Source: Linepithema humile (lineage: Eukaryota; Arthropoda; Insecta; Hymenoptera; Formicidae). Taken from it: a DNA stretch of 64,000 nt. Shown piece by piece: positions 38,594-52,724 of the stretch. Position numbers and translations under genes: made by a program. Every line of letters starts with the position of its first letter. The first letter of the stretch is position 1. Location: positions 3,472,001 through 3,536,000 of the forward strand of contig NC_090134.1 of NCBI RefSeq assembly GCF_040581485.1. Reading direction: 5' to 3'. The notes beneath the pieces were generated by a model. That model was not told the origin of the DNA. It made no database searches and saw only the letters and a list, made by a program, of their open reading frames with translations.

Positions 38594-40139
38594 TGTTTTC
38601 ACGTCAGTCTTTCTTTTCCTCTCATATATTATTGTCGTAATCAAATATAATTTTTCCGTTGTTCCAACATTAGTGATGTAGGATTACAGGATAAGGATGT
38701 AAAGGTGCGGTAGTCATATGTGCATATAAATATCCAACAGCCATATATTTATTTTTTATTTTAAGAAACAAATGCTAATTGAGCATTACCTATTCAATAA
38801 TTATAATGATAATAAATGCGTAACAATTTCACTATGTATATATATACGAAGTGTAAGGATAATTAACATTTAATTTATAGTCGTTTAAATACGTACGAAC
38901 GCGTGCACGCGTATGCACGGTACAGTTGGATCGTTATCATTTAATTATTAAGGAGATGATAAGAACTAAATATTGCTTGTTTGTTCTCGAGGCGATTATT
39001 CGCCCTTGCTTGTCATTTCCTCTCGACGATTTTACTACTTTCAGCTTATGTATTTACATAGTCTTCAACCATCTGCCTCTCTACGCGCTGCGCCTGTGTG
39101 CTGCTTTTTCCTCCCGTTCTCAACATCTCGCTATTAGCTCTCGCGATTCAAAACCTTAAAGCGTCTAGGTTTCTCCTCTAGCTCTGTTTTACTTCGTTAT
39201 TCGTATTATAGTGCTCTCAAAATGCAGGCAAGGCAGGGAATCGGGGCAATGTACATAATGACACCCGCTATAAAGAACGCCACTGGGAACCATTAATCGT
39301 CACGGAAGAAGATTAGAATTTATTGCGATATTATTGCACAACGAGTCTTGATATTTTTTTTTCTAGGTCGCTTTTACTTCGTCTTGCGTTTCTCGTGTTC
39401 TTAGTGTCGTTTTTTACAGCATGATACTGCACGCGGACTCCTTATACATCACGACCGGATGTCGAAATAGCAAATGTAACGCGCTTTCGCTGGTTCGTAG
39501 AAGTTCCTGGAGCGTTTTGCGCGTGTCGCGGAACAGTCGCTAGTATAGCGTACGCTACATCGTAGCACCATTACATAGAATCATGTTTCACTCGGCATCT
39601 CGGAAAAAATGCCCGCGAGTCGTCTATGTTGCCTGATTATTAAAGGGTTACATTAGCAAATCAGTGTAAAGGCCCTGCGAATCTACGCTACATCGTTTCG
39701 CGTTCGTCCCGCGAGTCGAGTTTTGAACGCTCGTTAAACAGAATGATTGCTGGGACAGTCGAGGAGAATCTCGTCGTTCGAGTGCGTTCGACAGTGTCCT
39801 GCGGGCAGGTGGTGGATAGTACTCGGTAGGTACTCGGGGATGGGGAAAGAGCATGGAGAAACGCGAGGATCCTCAGTTTCGCAAAAAACTTACGCGCGAT
39901 TACCGCGTATTTTCAAGGAAGGGGAGCGGGAAGAGCCGCGTTTCCTCAGCTACATTCCGGAAGATGAAAGATTCGGTTAAGGATGGATTTCTTTGGGTTT
40001 AGATTGCCGCGGCGTGGTGTCGGTTACGAGGGTAGGATTTTTGCGGAACCAAAATCTGGAGGAGGATCTTGCGAAGGAAGCCGAAATTGAGAACAATAGT
40101 GTATTCTAACTTCGCACTCATGCTTTTTTAAAAATCGCT

Positions 40140-40270
40140 CATTCTTTCATTCTCACTTTCTTTCTCTCCCTTTATCTCTCTTCTTTTCTCTTTCTCCTGT
40201 TCTCTCTCCCTCTCCCCCCTCTCTCTCTCTCTCTCTCTCACTCTCTCTTTCGCTCTCTCATTCATTCCCT
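40140..40270. repeat. CT-rich low-complexity tract
   Basis: Long polypyrimidine run on the plus strand with pure CT repeats around 40219-40239. It has no coding potential. As GA on the minus strand it may bind GAGA-type factors, which is inference only. Confidence 0.85.
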
Positions 40271-41458
40271 CACTCGCTCGCTTTGCACAGAATCGTATCG
40301 CGATGCACGTGGCTCTTTAAAATTTCACAGACTCTGGATAGCCGTGTGTGTATATCAGTCTGCGATACGTTCTTTAGATCGATATCGTTATGGAACGGTG
40401 ACTCGGGAAGGGGGCTCAATCTCGCGTTTAAAAATTCTTATTCTTCGTTTATAAAGTCTCATCCCCTCGCGATGACGAAGCCCCGAAATCATCGTTCGAT
40501 AAAGATAATTTGTCTCGCATTGCGTACGGTAAGCTGCGCTCAAGGATAACTAGAGTTCGACTTATCTTAGCATTAATGGAAGTATAAATTCGCCGAATTT
40601 GCATTTTAAAATCAATGGAAGATGAAAGAAAGATAGTAGCATCTTCGACGATTACTCGTTAATTCTAGTGTTTACTCTCTGTGCTATGTACAGGAAGCAC
40701 GATGTGACCGAAGAATCGATTGTTCACGTGCGCGAAATGATTCTTTAATAACTCGTTTCCACCGAGATTAATTCGAATTCGAAGTACGCAATTGTATCGT
40801 AATTTTTTCAAAACATTTTGACTAGATTTCCTACTATAACTTTTCTATGAACAAATTATCTTCCTTGCTTTTAAATTTTGATTGAACTATATGTTCATCA
40901 AATGCACGTAACAGGAAAAGATTTGTTCATACATTTAATTTGCAAAATGTATTCTTTTTTAATTAATGAGAAAACTAAATAAAACACCGTGAAACAAAAA
41001 ACATGCTTTAATATGATAGCTAATTGGATAATGTTATAAATATATATTTTAATTAAGAAGTAAATGCTGAAAAATGCAGAAATAATGTGCGCAATTAAAA
41101 ATTTCGAAGCACAATTTAACATATGATTATTTTATCAGTGTATTCCACGATTGTCTGATAAGAATGAGATATCATTTATATCATTATACTAATGCATTAT
41201 CATATCGAGAAAACGGATTTTCGATAAAATTTCAATATAAATATTAACACAATATTGTAAATAAAAAATCTATCGTTTAAGAATTCTAAGTGAAAGACGA
41301 TAAGAAACTACATGTGCGAATAGTAAAGTATGAGTATAATAAAAGCATTGTCGATAGCTTTAACGTTTTTTTACACATGCATCAATAAATTACTTAAATA
41401 AAAATCATATCGCGAGTAGTTATCGTAAAGCGCAGTCTATCGTCCACTAACCGACGAC

Positions 41459-41603
41459 CATGTGTACACATGTATATGCGTATATACGCAAGTACATATA
41501 TGCATATTATGTGTACACACGAATGTATATACACATAAGTATATATATTTATTCATATATATATATACATATATATACACATATATATATATATATGTAT
41601 AAA
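41459..41603. repeat. Alternating purine-pyrimidine (TA/TG/CA) block
   Basis: The block is built from TATA, CATA and TGTA units such as CATGTGTACACATG and long TATATA runs, with alternating purines and pyrimidines over most of its length. Such DNA is prone to cruciform or Z-form structure and to length variation. Confidence 0.8.
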
Positions 41604-43490
41604 GGTGTTCATAAATTAGAGTTCCTTATATTACTTTTTTTTAAATTATTGAATAATTAATAGTAATAGTATATACAGGTACAGGTCTCGTAAAGTTGCA
41701 GTCGTGTCGTCACTAGTTGTTGTTCGGATATTTCTTGTTGCTCCTTATTGTTGTTACTCGAACACCATGGCGGGTGCCGACAAAATCCGCCATTTTGCAC
41801 GCCGACCTAAACTTTAGCACGTCGAAGAGTCGCATCGTGATATAGTGTCTTAAGAACTACTTCAGGAATATGTCAAACGCCGAATTTTTTCAATATATTT
41901 GAAACCATAACGATCCTTGCGGTTTCTTAATAATGTCTTATCAGTAATAAATTATATATTTCATATATTGCACAAGTTCCACATATCACCAATTAGAATT
42001 AAAAAGAAATAGTGAATATATTTACAAAAATTGTAGAAAGTAAAAATTGTAGAAGTAAAATTTATAATTAAATACTATTTATGCAAATAGTATTTAATTA
42101 AAATTAAAATTTTTATTTTCAATTTAAATTATTCAAAATTAAATTTCTTAATAGCTCGCAATTTAAATAAGATTTCTGCTATATTAAGTAAAATGAATTT
42201 TCTTAATAACTTGCTCTTTTAATCTGATTTTTCATTAAAATTAATTTTCCTAGTATTTAAAAATTTTAGAGTTTTGCAAAATAAGTTGAAAATTAAATAC
42301 AGCAAATAAACAACTGAAGAAACAGTAATGTTTTCTTCAGGTATTCCTGAAAGTAAAATTGCAGAGTGTATGTAAAAAATCTAAACGATTTACAAAGATT
42401 CTAAGAGAACCATCGGAATCAATTGAAGAATTAACATACTCGAGTCGTTGGGGATTCGTTGCATCATCACGATGCCTCTTCGGCATGCATTTTTAGGATG
42501 CATCGTGGAAAAGTAATCGAAAAACCCAAGCGAATTTGATACCATTGCTTATGTTAGACCTTTCGTCCCATTTCTGCTTTTGAAATGATAGCATTATGAC
42601 TTTGTCGTGCAATGATCGATTAAATCTAATTACTTCGAATGCCACTTTTCTTTTCGTTGATAATACTACGATAGAAAAAATATAAAAATGATTATTTACA
42701 AGGAGCTTTATGTGTCTTTAGACGAAATTTCATCAGTTTCTCACAAAAAATCCATTTTTTTTTAAATATTATTTCTATGAAAGCAACAAAGTTCGAAATG
42801 TTTACTAAAACAATTAGATTACTTTAGGCAGTTGTTAATCAATCGATTGTATAATTTCTATTAATTGATTAATTCTATTACTTTAGCAATAATCGTTTTG
42901 CCAAAGATTTATCCATATATGTTGCAATTTTTTTTGCGTTTTTTCGTTATTTTCCGAAAAATGTTCACAAATTGGCTTCTTCAAATTTTGATGGAATATT
43001 TGTAGATTAAGTAAAAAATATATACAATACTGACACAACACTATTTCTTCTTTATTTCTGTTAATATTAAGATTTGAAATTAAAAGTTATGATGTAATTT
43101 AGAAGCAATTGTAAAAAGTTAAAAGTAATAAAATTTATAAAAGGCAAATAGAAATTTCTTTTTTAAATGTTTCAATATATTTTGTATATTAAAATCGCTT
43201 TTTTAAAATGAATTTTTTTCTCAATAAAAATATTAGTTTATTAAAAATTATTTTATCACTTTGTAAATTTATTTTATTTTACCAAAATCAGAGAGGAGAA
43301 TTTGTGAAGATTTATCGTGCGACTTTATATATAAAATCTCGATTCTTTGCATTTCCTACCATTTCAGAGGGAGAACTCCTCTCTTTTTCTTTTTCGTTTT
43401 CTCGTCTCATTAGTCGCGAGTAACTCGCTTACATTTCCACGGATACATTTTGCGCCGGAACGAAAGGAGGCTTACACTCCATCATGCGGC

Positions 43491-46400
43491 TTATGTACAT
43501 TCGATAATATGTGGCTGCGACGTTTCTATGACGCTCGGTCGACCTACGGAGTTTTCCAGGGTGTGGAGGGACGTAGTGTGCGGACCATGCGCCGATCCGT
43601 GCCTGTCATAATTATCGATGTGTTCCAGCTCGCATTCCTTCGGCATATTTCCTGCAAATGTGATAGAGTTCCTCTAAAGTGCTCTTATTTTCGTCCCTTT
43701 ATTTATGACGTTTGAATAATCAAACAATTTTGACAGAGTCCTCATGTTTGTGTCGACAAATTTATCGATTAACGAGAATTTTCCTCATTATAATAATTGT
43801 CTTAACGACGTATAAGGAGTTATAGTTAGTTAAATTATTCTTTGGTTCGATTTCATAGTTATCGAGAGTTTGCACTTACCAACATTCATATCGGGACCGT
43901 ATTCATAATACGTCGGCGAACCTACGGCGGCGAGCGCGAGCTCGTCCTCGATGTTGTTCGGTCTGCAGCTTGTTGTCTTCCAGTGGGTCCTAAGGCCGCT
44001 CGCGCTAATGTATTTCTTGTCGCAGCCTTGGCAGGTGTAGGGCCGCTCGTTCGTGTGCAGTCTCTTGTGCAGCTTTAAGTGGACAAACTGGGTGAACTTG
44101 GCAGGACAAAGGTCGCAGGCGTACGGCTTTTGGCCAGAGTGTAGTCTAAGGTGGGTTTTCAGGTTCGAAGTCGAACTGAACCTCTTCTTGCATATCTCGC
44201 ATTGATGCGGCTTTTCGCCTGAAAATAGACAATATCGACATAATATAAATAGAAGCATCATATTTGTGCGAATGCAAATAAAATGAGATTGAAATTATTG
44301 ACATATTAAGAAAAATATCATTAAACGCTTATTCAAATTACATCCGTATTAAATTGGACAATTCAAACAAATAAAAGAAATTATATTACATAAAAAAGTA
44401 TGTAGATTCTTAAAATTTTGTTTATTATTCATTATTGTATGTAACTTTTTTGAAATACATTTTTTATAAGAACAGAAAACAAAAAACGATTATGCTATAG
44501 AGTGATATAAATATATTTTATATAAATTTAAAATTATTTGATATTGAAAAATGAAGATTTTGTATAATGTATTGATAAATTTTCAATTTAAAAAGATTGA
44601 GAAATTGCAAGTTGATGTATTTACCGGTATGCACGAGATGATGCTTCTGGAGGTGCGCGAGTTGCGTGAAGCTCTTGGTGCAAACGTTGCATTTGAAGGG
44701 CCTCTCGCCGGAATGTGTTCTGAGGTGCACTTTAAGGTTCGATAGCTGACCGAACGTTTTGCAACAGACATTGCACTCGTAGTGCATTTTGCCGTCTTTC
44801 TTTTTGAGCGGGTAAGGCAGCGATCTGTAGCCCCTCGAGCCTTGGGAGTTGGGGCTGAGAGAGCCGCTCTGGGAACAGCCGTGATCGTCCGGCGACAGGG
44901 AGCTCGCCGGCGAGTATCTGTTGAGGGACGACGATGAATTGGGGTGGATAGTGAGACCCGGATGGTGACCCAGGTGGAGATTGTGCGTGCCGGCGATCAG
45001 CGCTTGGTTGCCGTCGATCTGCATGGTCGACGAGGTGGGTAGCTGGTGGCCGCCGCTGCTGGTGGCTGCCTCTAGACGTCTGCCGTCCGTGGTTCTCTCG
45101 TAAACCACGTTGCCGCTCGGCGTGGGCGAGTAAGCGGTGCAGTTGATGGACAACGGCGCACCTACGTTGTGATGCAGCGAGCCGTTTTGATGACCGTATA
45201 GGCTACCGTACGGACCGTAGGACGAGGGCGACTGGATGGGCGAGATCGGCGAGACACTCTGATTGCTGCTGCCGCTGCTGGCGGAGTTCGGGTAAACCGG
45301 ACTGGCGGACTCGATCTGGCAGCCGGGGCCGGCCGAACCGCCGGAATAGAGGATCGTTGTCGGCGTGGCGACGCCGTTGTGACTCGACGACGGTGACGGC
45401 GACTTCGTCTTTCGCTTGGGCGGACAACCGTTCGCCGTCGTGGACGCCGAGTGTGGATTGCTGGTGGATGTCAGTATCGTGCTGGACGAGAGCACGCTCG
45501 TGCTGGAGTGAATGCCGCCGACGTTGCTGGACGAGTGCAAATTTCCGGGATGCGGCGGCAGGCTGCCGTTGCTCGCTCCGGTACTCGAATGCAGTCCACC
45601 TCCTGTACTGGAGTGTAGATTGCCGGTGGGGCTTTGTATGCTGGGCAGCGCCGTGCCGTTGCCGCTGGTCGAGTTTACGCACGAGTCCGTCTGTAAGGGT
45701 AGATTTGAGCTGGAATCCGGACTGCAGGGCAGGATATTGCCGTAACGATGAGATTTCTTGTAAGAGTATGCCATTTCGGTGGGGCTGGAAGGCGGCGGCG
45801 TCACCGAATCCACGTGGGTCTGATGGTGCAGCTGATGATGGTGCTGTTGCGAGACGCCGTTATGATGATGATGATGACTGTGACTGTTATTGTTGTTGTC
45901 CGTGCTGCTGCGCAGCAGAATGTTCTCCAGGATGGAACTGCTGGGGCTGGTCAAGTAGGCTGGCCTGCCGGACATCGGCAAATTGCCACCTTTGACTTCC
46001 GGCTCGTAGAAGGGCTTTTTCTCGGATATCTCGTCCTCGTTCGCGGTTGACAATACGGTGCTCTTTTGCAGGATGATGGGCGACACCGGCTTCTGAAGTT
46101 CCGGAGTAACCGCCCGACTGGACAGCTCCGGGTCTTTCTCCTTCGTCGGACCGTCAGATATGCCCTTCGTCGTCTGGAAGTTGCCATAGGTCTTGGAGAT
46201 CTTGATCTTGACCTTCCTGTATTCGTTCTTTGCCGCCGCATTGTCTTGTTTTAGAATCTCGTCACTGCACACGGGCGATTTGGCGTTCTTGCTGAAATCC
46301 AGCACGTAGTTATTCTCGCTGTCGGACTCGCTGCTCTCCTCGGGCGGAGTTAGGATCTCGTCGTGATAGCCGTTCGAATGGTAACCCTCGTCCGACCTCA

Positions 46401-49400
46401 CAGAACCGTCCGTCGGCGTCATTTGACGTCTCTCGTAGATAGACGAGTCTTTCAGAGGCGACACCACGTCGACGGTAGGCGAGATTTCTGTCGGCAGCGT
46501 CGATTGTTGAACTTGTTGTCCTGAAAACATTCAATGGTTAATATGTTAATGTATATTCAAATTAGAAAAAAAGTATATAATAATTTAATAGTAAATATTT
46601 GAATAAGATTTAATACAGGAAGATAGCAGTGTAAATATATGAGTAAGAATAATATTGGACGCGAATAATTTTGAACTTTTTGCTTGTCGAACATTTTTTT
46701 ATCATATTTTTTTACAAAATTTATTCAATATTAACAATATCCACATTTACATATCATTGTAATCAACCGTGTGCCACATATTAGTTCAAGATGATTTGCT
46801 TACGTATTCTCTGAAGCATCAGCTCGCCGGTGAGCGGATAATTGAGCCTTTCCGCGAACTCTCTACAGTACCAAACCAGTAACTCTTGATTCGGTAGTAT
46901 CGGCTTGATCGTGTAAAAATAAATGTTCATCTGAAACAACAAGTAGCGCAACAACAATAAGCTTCTCTTCGCTCATAATCCCGATGCGGTTTGAAATATA
47001 TGCTCCTTCGCGAGATATGCTCCGCGAAATTGCTTTACCTTATACTGGCATGCTATTAGGTTTTGCGATTCGGACGAGTAGGCGGGATTCACGTAACGCA
47101 TCCAATTCGATTTCTGGACGTCATAACCGTCGATGTAGTAGAATAGCTCGTTGTTCTTGTACACCTAATAATGCGAAAGTTATTTTTGCGTTAGGACCAT
47201 TAAAATGCACAATTGAAACAGATTAATGAGAACATCACAGTTGGCTGGTTTTTAATCAGTGATGATTTGTAATTATGCGTACATTGAAAAATTATTATAG
47301 CAATCTCAGACAACAAAAATGTCTAAAGGATGAGTTGGAGACATTTAAAACTTTTTTTGAATTAAAAAAAAAATGTCAGAGCCTTGCGTTGGCGGCTTTC
47401 ATAATTACAACCGATTATCTCTTGTTATGTAACTTATATCGTTATTTACGTAAGATAACTGTGTTGCTAACTACTAACATATTTTTTTTAATAACATGGC
47501 TAGCATATTTATATTTTCTTTCATTTAAAATTATAATTCAGATTTTTTCATATTAATCACAGATTACATAATTAAATTTTTATTTTGCAATTTCTTATTA
47601 TAAGAGAAAAAGACATCTGTAAAAAACGATATCGGTCAACATTCACATTCATTAGCTTTCATCGCGATTATGCATCATATGTTGCGGAGATCGCGGAGGA
47701 ACCAAGTAACCATCGTAACGAATTGATGAGTTATGAGACATCAATGGCTTCTCGCGGGTTTTGCTTTAAGCTCGCTAGATCGGTTGAAACCAGTTTCTGG
47801 CCTTTGCTGGCTTCTCCTTCCATCTTAGCTTTTCTTTTCCGCGTCTTCTTTCTTTTTTTTTTTGTCGACGTCGCATCGAGTTTATCTATGTTAACCACTG
47901 ACTCGATGGAAAGTTACTCGCCGTATAATCGCAAACCCGAATACCTCTGTAATAACAAACGTAAACTTAGCCTTACCCGCCAGAAATACTTCCGGTTCGC
48001 GTTCTCCGGTACCGAATCCTTCGTGTACACCTGGCCGACCAGAGGGCCGAAACGTGTCCCTTTGGGAATGTAACTGGTACTCCATACACCCAACACCTGC
48101 CACATATGTAATGTTCGATTAATTTCAGGTCGACTGAAATCGAGGAGTTAACACTAATAATTAATTAGGACTAATATTGAGAATTAATGTTAAGACTAAT
48201 GTATATTTGAAGTTTAAATATCAATTTAACTTCTTGCTTCTCATTCCGCAATTTAAACATTTATACAATTATCAATTTTACAGTGCTGAGAATTTTCTTA
48301 AATAAACTATAACATTATATATCTTAAATATTTGGAGTGCTTTTTATTTTAAAATAAAAAGATTTACAAATGTATGAAAAGATAAGTGAATTAGGAAGAA
48401 TTATCAAGATGTTACTTGCGACGTTGATTTTAATTTTCGAAACCACAGATTAATTTTTAAATTATTTTTAAATACAAATTACTTTCAAAAGGCACTGTTG
48501 CAATCGTAATGAAATTGTGATTTGAAATCCATTAGAAAAATTGCGCGGTCGACAGTTTCTTTCATGAATTCTTTAAGCTTTATTCGGGAGAACGCAAAAA
48601 CTATCAAAAACGTATAAATGACGAGTGATTGACAAAAGCGCATTGTTTGCTTCCTCCGATATTCTCATCGCCCATTCTCTATTCCGGCGTTGTGTTAAAA
48701 TACGCGGCAGAAGATAGAACCTATTTTCATTCCGGCTTACGTTAGAATAGAATCCGCCTATTGCATAGAAACGTTCGTTCGGCAAAACTAATTTAACTCT
48801 TCGGTGCTTTCAGACTGGCGCACGTTTCCGATGCTTTTGTTTCTCTTTTGACAAACGGAAGCTCGATGGACGAACGTCGATTAGTCTATTGCGCGTTTCT
48901 CGTTTTCAATATAGATATTACATTGTTGCAATTTGCAAATGTTTCGGTTCCTACACCAAACTCCAAAATTTCATAAGCGGCGTTGAGAAGCTTCGGGCCA
49001 AACCCCCGCGCCAATTACACTGAATGTTCTCGATTCCCGCCGCGCCGAGGAAAGTGTAACGATCGTCAACTTCGCCTCTAGGTCATGCTTCGTAAGTTAA
49101 TTAGTCGACACTCGGTCAAGTTTGATTCCGCGGCGTCGTCTGGCCAGAGCCTTCTCATCAATGTTTTTTGTGTCCAGAACGCATTAAAAGCCGTGCTTTT
49201 GTATTAATTCGTTAAATTTATGTCGCGCATTGTTTATCTTTCTTGACGCAGAAATTTTAGGTGAGAAAAATTAATACAAAATTAGAAAAGGAATTAATAC
49301 TTGAAAATTATATAGTAGTCTTTCTGTTTAGTACAATCTTGACATTAAAGTTACAGGATTCAAAAATGATTAATAATATTGAAAGATTTTGTTCATTAAT

Positions 49401-49959
49401 TGTAAAATATGTCTAACAGATGGAAAAAATTTCAACGAAATTTTAATGCACAAGAGAATGAAGATTTTTAATTATTATTAAATTTATTCTAATAATTATA
49501 TTTTTGTAATAAAAGATGCAATATATATAAAAAATGATTTACGATTATCGCCTTGCTTTATAATATCTGTACTAATATCCGCTTAAATCTTAAAATTTCT
49601 GCATCTTGACAGTTTAACATTTCGCTTTAACAGATTGGAATTTTTTCTTCGGAAGTCATCAGTTTCCTTGCGTGACTTTACGCGGGCTCACAGTTGACGT
49701 CGTAGGATTAATAACTCGGTGCGATTCGTGTGCTTGCATTTACGGCTCTTATCGAGAAGGTCTTGAGATAGAATTTTTTAGTGAGAAAACGTACATCATT
49801 AAGGGCCTGAGAGGGCTTGAGGACCAGGTTCCGCGGCAAAGATGCCTCTGCACGATTGGTATCGCCTGGCGATGCCGCCACATCCGGTACCAAATATACG
49901 GCATGCTGCTCGAATTCCTCCTCCCTCAAGGTCGCGTGATCCCACTCGCTGGCCTCCAT
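43491..49959 (-). CDS. Blimp-1: Blimp-1 / PRDM1 PR-domain zinc-finger transcription repressor
   Basis: Seven coding exons on the minus strand join in phase: 49959-49795, 48096-47977, 47164-47039, 46930-46804, 46520-44625, 44218-43880 and 43651-43491, about 977 residues. The PR domain (about residues 40-178) shows SLPRNLVLKPS, SYIPKGTRFGPLVG, NANRKYFWR, KSNWMRYVNPAY and MNIYFYTIKPI. The 632-codon middle exon is Ser/Gly/His/Pro-rich with a His tract and repeated LHSST units. Five zinc fingers follow: CNVCCKTF, CNVCTKSF, CEICKKRF, CDLCPAKF and CQGCDKKY; the last ends in H-x4-C. An intron splits the linker between fingers 2 and 3. The final exon ends QPHIIECT. PRDM1 proteins repress transcription in cell-fate control; in flies Blimp-1 is ecdysone-inducible. 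The start used begins MEASEWDHATLREEEFEQ, similar to the short PRDM1 form; the 5' end upstream is unresolved and longer N-termini are possible. Confidence 0.93.
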
Positions 49960-49965
49960 CCTTCG

Positions 49966-52700
49966 CTGCAAATAGAACCGAAAATACTCATTAATTTAAT
50001 TCGATAATGGAAAAATGAGAATAATGTTTCCTAATACATTTGTTAAAATCTTTTTAAGTCAATACACTTCTGTATTATGTTTAAAATAACTGGTGTACTT
50101 GCAATGCATCAGAATATATAAATTTGATTAACAAGATTATTTTACTGAGGTACTTGAGTAAAAACTTTATTTAAATTCGTACTACATTTTTATCGTAAAA
50201 TACTTTTAAATAGGATTTCATCATTATTAATTGACGCAAAAGCCACATGCTTTGATGTCAGCTTAGATACTCTTTCATAATTATATCTCACAGAAAGTAA
50301 TTTATCTCTATGGCAGCCGGAAAGCTGCATACAATTGAACGAGGCGAGTTGACGGATTATATGTCCTTTTAAACGGATTATACATTAGAAAAGCTTCGAA
50401 TATTTACGATGTGTTTTGTGAGTATTGTTAATCTTATACACATTGCTATCGCGTTTTCCTTCGCTTGCCGTTCGATTTTATTTGTTACAACGATCTTTGG
50501 GAAGTGAGTTTGTGTGTTCTATTGTTGTTTAGGAAGAATAATTTTATTGTGTTCTGGAATAAAAAAAGATATAAGTGAGCACAAATACATCGACAGGAAT
50601 ATTGCTATTATGAGGCAAAATATGGAATCCGATATAGTAACACTCAAATGAATAATCGAGGCGTCGCCATTGATGTTTCACTATTTTTTACCCGTATCGG
50701 GTTTTTTATAGATCTATGTTTTTTTTTTATTTTTATTATTGAGCAAGCGATGGGATAAATTCAGGCGTCATCATTAAATGTTGCGAAATTTAACCAACGT
50801 GATCATTCTCAGGGGAATAATTAAGACTGCCAGCGTCTCATAATTCTATTTCTTGTACATATATTCATCGGACCTTTGCGCAACTCCAGGAAATGATAAA
50901 TTTGCAACAAGCTTGAATCGAGGCTCAGGCCATCCGGAACCGAGTCGATCGATGCATACAGAAATAAATAGCAAACACATAGAAATAGCCATATCAATAA
51001 TCAGCTATATCAATAATCACCGGATAGCCTTCTGATGATACGACGATTTTTTGTAAATTTGTTTTTAATACGAATGGGGCTTGTTTCCACGATGATAATT
51101 TATAATCGATAATTACATAAACGAAAGATAATTGCCTCTATTCACATGCGTATGCAGGTAACATTATCATCAAGATTTTTTTCATGAATATTAATTAATG
51201 GAAAATAGTGATTGAGTTGAATTGAATTGCGATCCGCGATCCGGTTTTCTCGCCGACTCTTCAATTTGCGGTGGTGCAACACTTTAACACCGCGAAAGTG
51301 AAACCCGTCCACGCATTGATCGACTGCAGGGGTGAGAGGGAGAGAGGGAGGAAGGGAGGAGAAGAAGGGGGACGGGGGCATAAACTCCGAAGTCTTCCCC
51401 GCCCGTCACCACCCGCCGGGGATTTTCGCTACCCGATGGATTTCGATTTCCATGAAAATCGCGCACCGCCGGCATCGCAAGCCGCTCGCTCGCGTGTACT
51501 TTTGACGCAATTTTCCAACCAAAAGCGTTTTATCGCGTGTTCTTCAAAAACAGAGAAATACATTTTTGAAATATATAATAAAATAATAAAATAAATACCG
51601 CAACTTTGACATCTTAATTCTCTTATTGAAATACATAATTGCCATAACTTCATATCACAAGTTTCATGATATTCAAACAGAATTTTACGGTGCTTCTTAA
51701 ATTATCAATGAAATTCAATAATAGATTATTTTTGAACATTTAATTATTATAAATTACAGGCGCTTAGAAGTCTTACGATTTGTCGTACAATTCTACGACA
51801 AATAATCAGTTATCTTTTTCTTCTTGCAAGTTTTCAGAGTTTATTCGTTATTGAAAGCTCTGTAGTCATAGCCGAAAAATGTAGGAGTATTGCATGCAAT
51901 TTTTCATTTTGACGGATAAATATTTTTCTCGATTATCTATATTTCATGCCATATTTATTTTTCATCAAATTTCCATTATTTATGTATTTATTTCCACTTT
52001 TGTTGAAATTGAAGAAATAATTTCTTATAACAAATCAATTTGTTGTTTTGATATAATTATTTTAAATCGCTTCTTAATTTATATTTGTCAATACTCTAGA
52101 TTATTGAATCTTTACACGAATAAATGTTGTCGTAATGAAATTCTCCTCCTCTCGAATTTTTCATCTTGTAATGAGATTTCCGAAGAAAGGTCTGAAAATT
52201 GTCGTTTTAAAAGTTATTCAAATGCTATGTATGCATTTTACTCAAAGGATTGCATTCGTAACACGCAGAAATGTAGCCGCGACAGGATCGATCCTTGGAG
52301 AAAGCGCATATACGATGTTTTGACCGGCCGCTCATTGCAAATTTGTTATCCTTTTATATTACAGTTATTAATTCTATTAATACAAATATTCATTGAATCT
52401 ATTTAAATTTGCTATATCTGATTTGTGAGATTAATCGTTCACATATAAAAGAAAAAGAGATTTGCATATCAGGAAATTTATTTTCTTCGCAGTACTTCCA
52501 TCACTATAGAATAGCAAAGAAGCAAGCCGAGTTTCATTCTTTTAGCAAAGAGCCACATACATTTTTGTATTTTTCACCATGTTAGATTGTAGGAGAGCAA
52601 AGGACTCGCGAAACTCACAATCAGTATGTTTCATCATTTTGAACACTCTAATAACAAACGTACTCCTCTCGTTGTACTAATCGCGCGATCTCTCTCAATG
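49966..52700. other. Upstream of Blimp-1, probable intron
   Basis: No coding exon is visible on either strand. An acceptor immediately precedes the first recognised coding exon of Blimp-1 (intron side from 49966), so transcription starts further upstream and this stretch is most likely intron. It is AT-rich with a purine-rich patch at 51320-51380. Open frames here (for example 51894-52406 +) are AT-driven and resemble no family. Confidence 0.45.
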
Positions 52701-52724
52701 ACGAGCCGGATTTGCGGTACTCAC

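Larger units (their letters stand above)
37838..43490. other. Convergent region between FAM76 and Blimp-1
   Basis: About 5.6 kb with no supportable coding exon. The left part should hold the FAM76 3' UTR (AATAAA at 38513-38518 is a candidate signal) and the right part the Blimp-1 3' UTR. It contains an 8-base tandem repeat (38548-38593), a CpG-rich island near 39480-40080, a CT-rich tract (40140-40270) and an alternating purine-pyrimidine block (41459-41603). No RNA gene was recognised. Confidence 0.5.

Noticed and set aside
45357..45995. Long plus-strand open frame of 212 codons
   Set aside because: It is antisense to the large Blimp-1 exon; its Trp/Cys/Arg-rich reading is the mirror of Ser/Gly/His codons, and no family is recognised.
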